Shown here: piece by piece, positions 14,275 through 15,230 of the stretch
Layout: each line of letters begins with the position of its first letter
Position numbering within the stretch: position 1 is the first letter of the stretch
Assembly: GCA_022563655.1 (NCBI GenBank)
Contig: JADFMW010000035.1
Coordinates: 1 to 15,230, forward strand
Direction of reading: 5' to 3'
DNA length: 15,230 nucleotides
Source of the DNA: Pseudomonadota bacterium
GTDB taxonomy: Bacteria; Pseudomonadota; Alphaproteobacteria; JAAXGF01
The notes under the pieces: model-generated
Databases searched by the model: none
Seen by the model: the letters and a program-made list of their open reading frames with translations, nothing else
What the model was told of the DNA's origin: nothing
Program-made: the position numbers and the translations under genes

Positions 14275-15230
14275 TTACGATAACAGCCCGAAGAGAAAGT
14301 CGAAGACCCTGATGCGCACGAGGTCGTTCCACGTGACGAACACCATCAGGGTCAAGACCATCGCAAGTCCGATACGAAAGCCGAACATCTGGGCGCGTTG
14401 GCCGAGCGGTTTGCCGCGAATCGCCTCGAACGCGTAGAACAGCAAGTGACCGCCGTCGAGCAGGGGGATGGGGAAGAGATTGATCAGCCCGAGGTTGACC
14501 GACAGCACCGCCATGAACCAGAACACCATGACTATGCCGGTCTCGGCCGCCTGCCCCGCGATCTGGGCGATGAAGATCGGACCGCCGAGCTCGTCGGCGC
14601 TTCGCGTGCCCACGATCATCTGACCCACCGCCTGCAGCGTCGCTCCGGTGAGCCACGCCGTCTCCTTGACCGCCGCCCACACCGCGGTCAGCGGATCGTG
14701 GCGGACGAACGTGACGCCGCTCCGCCCGACGCCGATGCGGCCGAAGAGGTGGGTGTTGCCGAAGTTGTCGGTTATCTCAACCAGGCGTGGCGTGACCACG
14801 AGCTCGACCTCGGCGCCGTCGCGCCGCACCACGAAGCGCATCGGCAGGCCCTGGTTTTCACGGACCACCTGCTGCAGCGTCTCGAAACGGTCGATCTCGC
14901 GGCCGTCGATGCGCAACACCGTGTCGCCCGCCTGCATGCCCGCCGCCTCGGCCGCGCTTCCCGGCGTCACCATGCTGATCTCGGCCGGCGTGATGCGTTG
15001 CCCGACGGTCGCGAACAGTCCTGCAAGGATGACCACGGCGAGCACGAAGTTGGCGAGCGGACCGGCCAGGATGATCGCCGTGCGCTGGCCAAGCCGCTTG
15101 TGGTGGAACGAGACGCGCCGCTCGTCGGGCGGCATCTCACCCAGCTCGCCGCTCGGCGTGCTGGCCGCGTCGGCGTCGCCGAACATCTTCACGTAGCCGC
15201 CGAGCGGCAGGATGCTGACCTTCCAGCGGG
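14275..15230 (-). CDS. rseP: RseP/MmpA family site-2 protease, C-terminal part
   Basis: This is a zinc intramembrane protease (M50) that cleaves transmembrane anti-sigma factors and remnant signal peptides. The gene runs off the right edge: 317 residues are visible, beginning RWKVSILPLGGYVKMFGD, and the N-terminal HExxH metal site lies outside. Visible parts are the membrane segment with AGPLANFVLAVVIL, one PDZ domain (about GSAAEAAGMQAGDTVLRIDG), and the second active-site motif NLFPIPLLDGGH with flanking membrane helices. Only one PDZ is present, against two in E. coli RseP, which fits the MmpA type of alphaproteobacteria. An internal GTG at 15192 is not the real start. Linkage to bamA, 26 bases downstream, is the classic arrangement, with dxr expected outside the window. 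Confidence 0.95.
   Translation of the reverse strand, partial: RWKVSILPLGGYVKMFGDADAASTPSGELGEMPPDERRVSFHHKRLGQRTAIILAGPLANFVLAVVILAGLFATVGQRITPAEISMVTPGSAAEAAGMQAGDTVLRIDGREIDRFETLQQVVRENQGLPMRFVVRRDGAEVELVVTPRLVEITDNFGNTHLFGRIGVGRSGVTFVRHDPLTAVWAAVKETAWLTGATLQAVGQMIVGTRSADELGGPIFIAQIAGQAAETGIVMVFWFMAVLSVNLGLINLFPIPLLDGGHLLFYAFEAIRGKPLGQRAQMFGFRIGLAMVLTLMVFVTWNDLVRIRVFDFLFGLLS

Noticed and set aside
14249..14680. N-terminal extension of bamA into rseP
   Set aside because: It lies inside the well-supported rseP 3' end, and the signal peptide with its ribosome site sets the start at 14248.

Overview
The window is about 15.2 kb of GC-rich DNA that reads as the chromosome of an alphaproteobacterium, most likely a Rhodospirillales-type lineage. 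Three things support this: an alphaproteobacterial SOS operator (GAAC-N7-GAAC) in front of lexA, LpxI in place of LpxH in lipid A synthesis, and the gene order moeA-lexA-comEC-gltX-gltA next to the rseP-bamA-lpx cluster, which is familiar from that class. No mobile element, CRISPR array, tRNA, rRNA or phage gene is visible. Nearly all of the sequence is housekeeping coding DNA.

Left part (1-3372): the 3' end of moeA (molybdenum cofactor), then a 165-base intergenic region rich in structure (three 11-base tandem repeats, an A7/T7/A7 palindromic tract, a strong promoter and an SOS box), then lexA. lexA faces comEC tail to tail with only 21 bases between the stops. comEC encodes an inner-membrane DNA-uptake channel protein whose C-terminal domain lacks the metallo-beta-lactamase histidine motif.

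Middle (3373-6510): comEC and gltX diverge from a 196-base region with no clear promoter. gltX encodes glutamyl-tRNA synthetase and is followed by a hairpin and an 84-base array of full and truncated 26-base tandem repeats. gltA follows and encodes a hexameric-type (type II) citrate synthase. It ends 3 bases from the oppositely oriented gloA.

Right part (6514-15230, all minus strand): one tightly packed envelope-biogenesis operon transcribed right to left: rseP (5' end outside the window), bamA, skp, lpxD, fabZ, lpxA, lpxI, lpxB, gloA. Junctions are 3 bases, 0 bases (TAAATG, TGAATG), a 14-base overlap, a 4-base TTGA overlap and 31 bases, so translational coupling is likely. The genes cover site-2 proteolysis (RseP), outer-membrane protein insertion (BamA) and its periplasmic chaperone (Skp), and four early lipid A steps (LpxA, LpxD, LpxI, LpxB). 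FabZ draws on the same 3-hydroxyacyl-ACP pool as LpxA and LpxD. The terminal glyoxalase I gene is functionally unrelated to the rest.

I did not find an undescribed multi-gene system. The observations most worth a second look are the decaying tandem repeat before gltA, the compact regulatory region before lexA, two AT-rich patches inside gltX and bamA, and unusual cysteine pairs in BamA.
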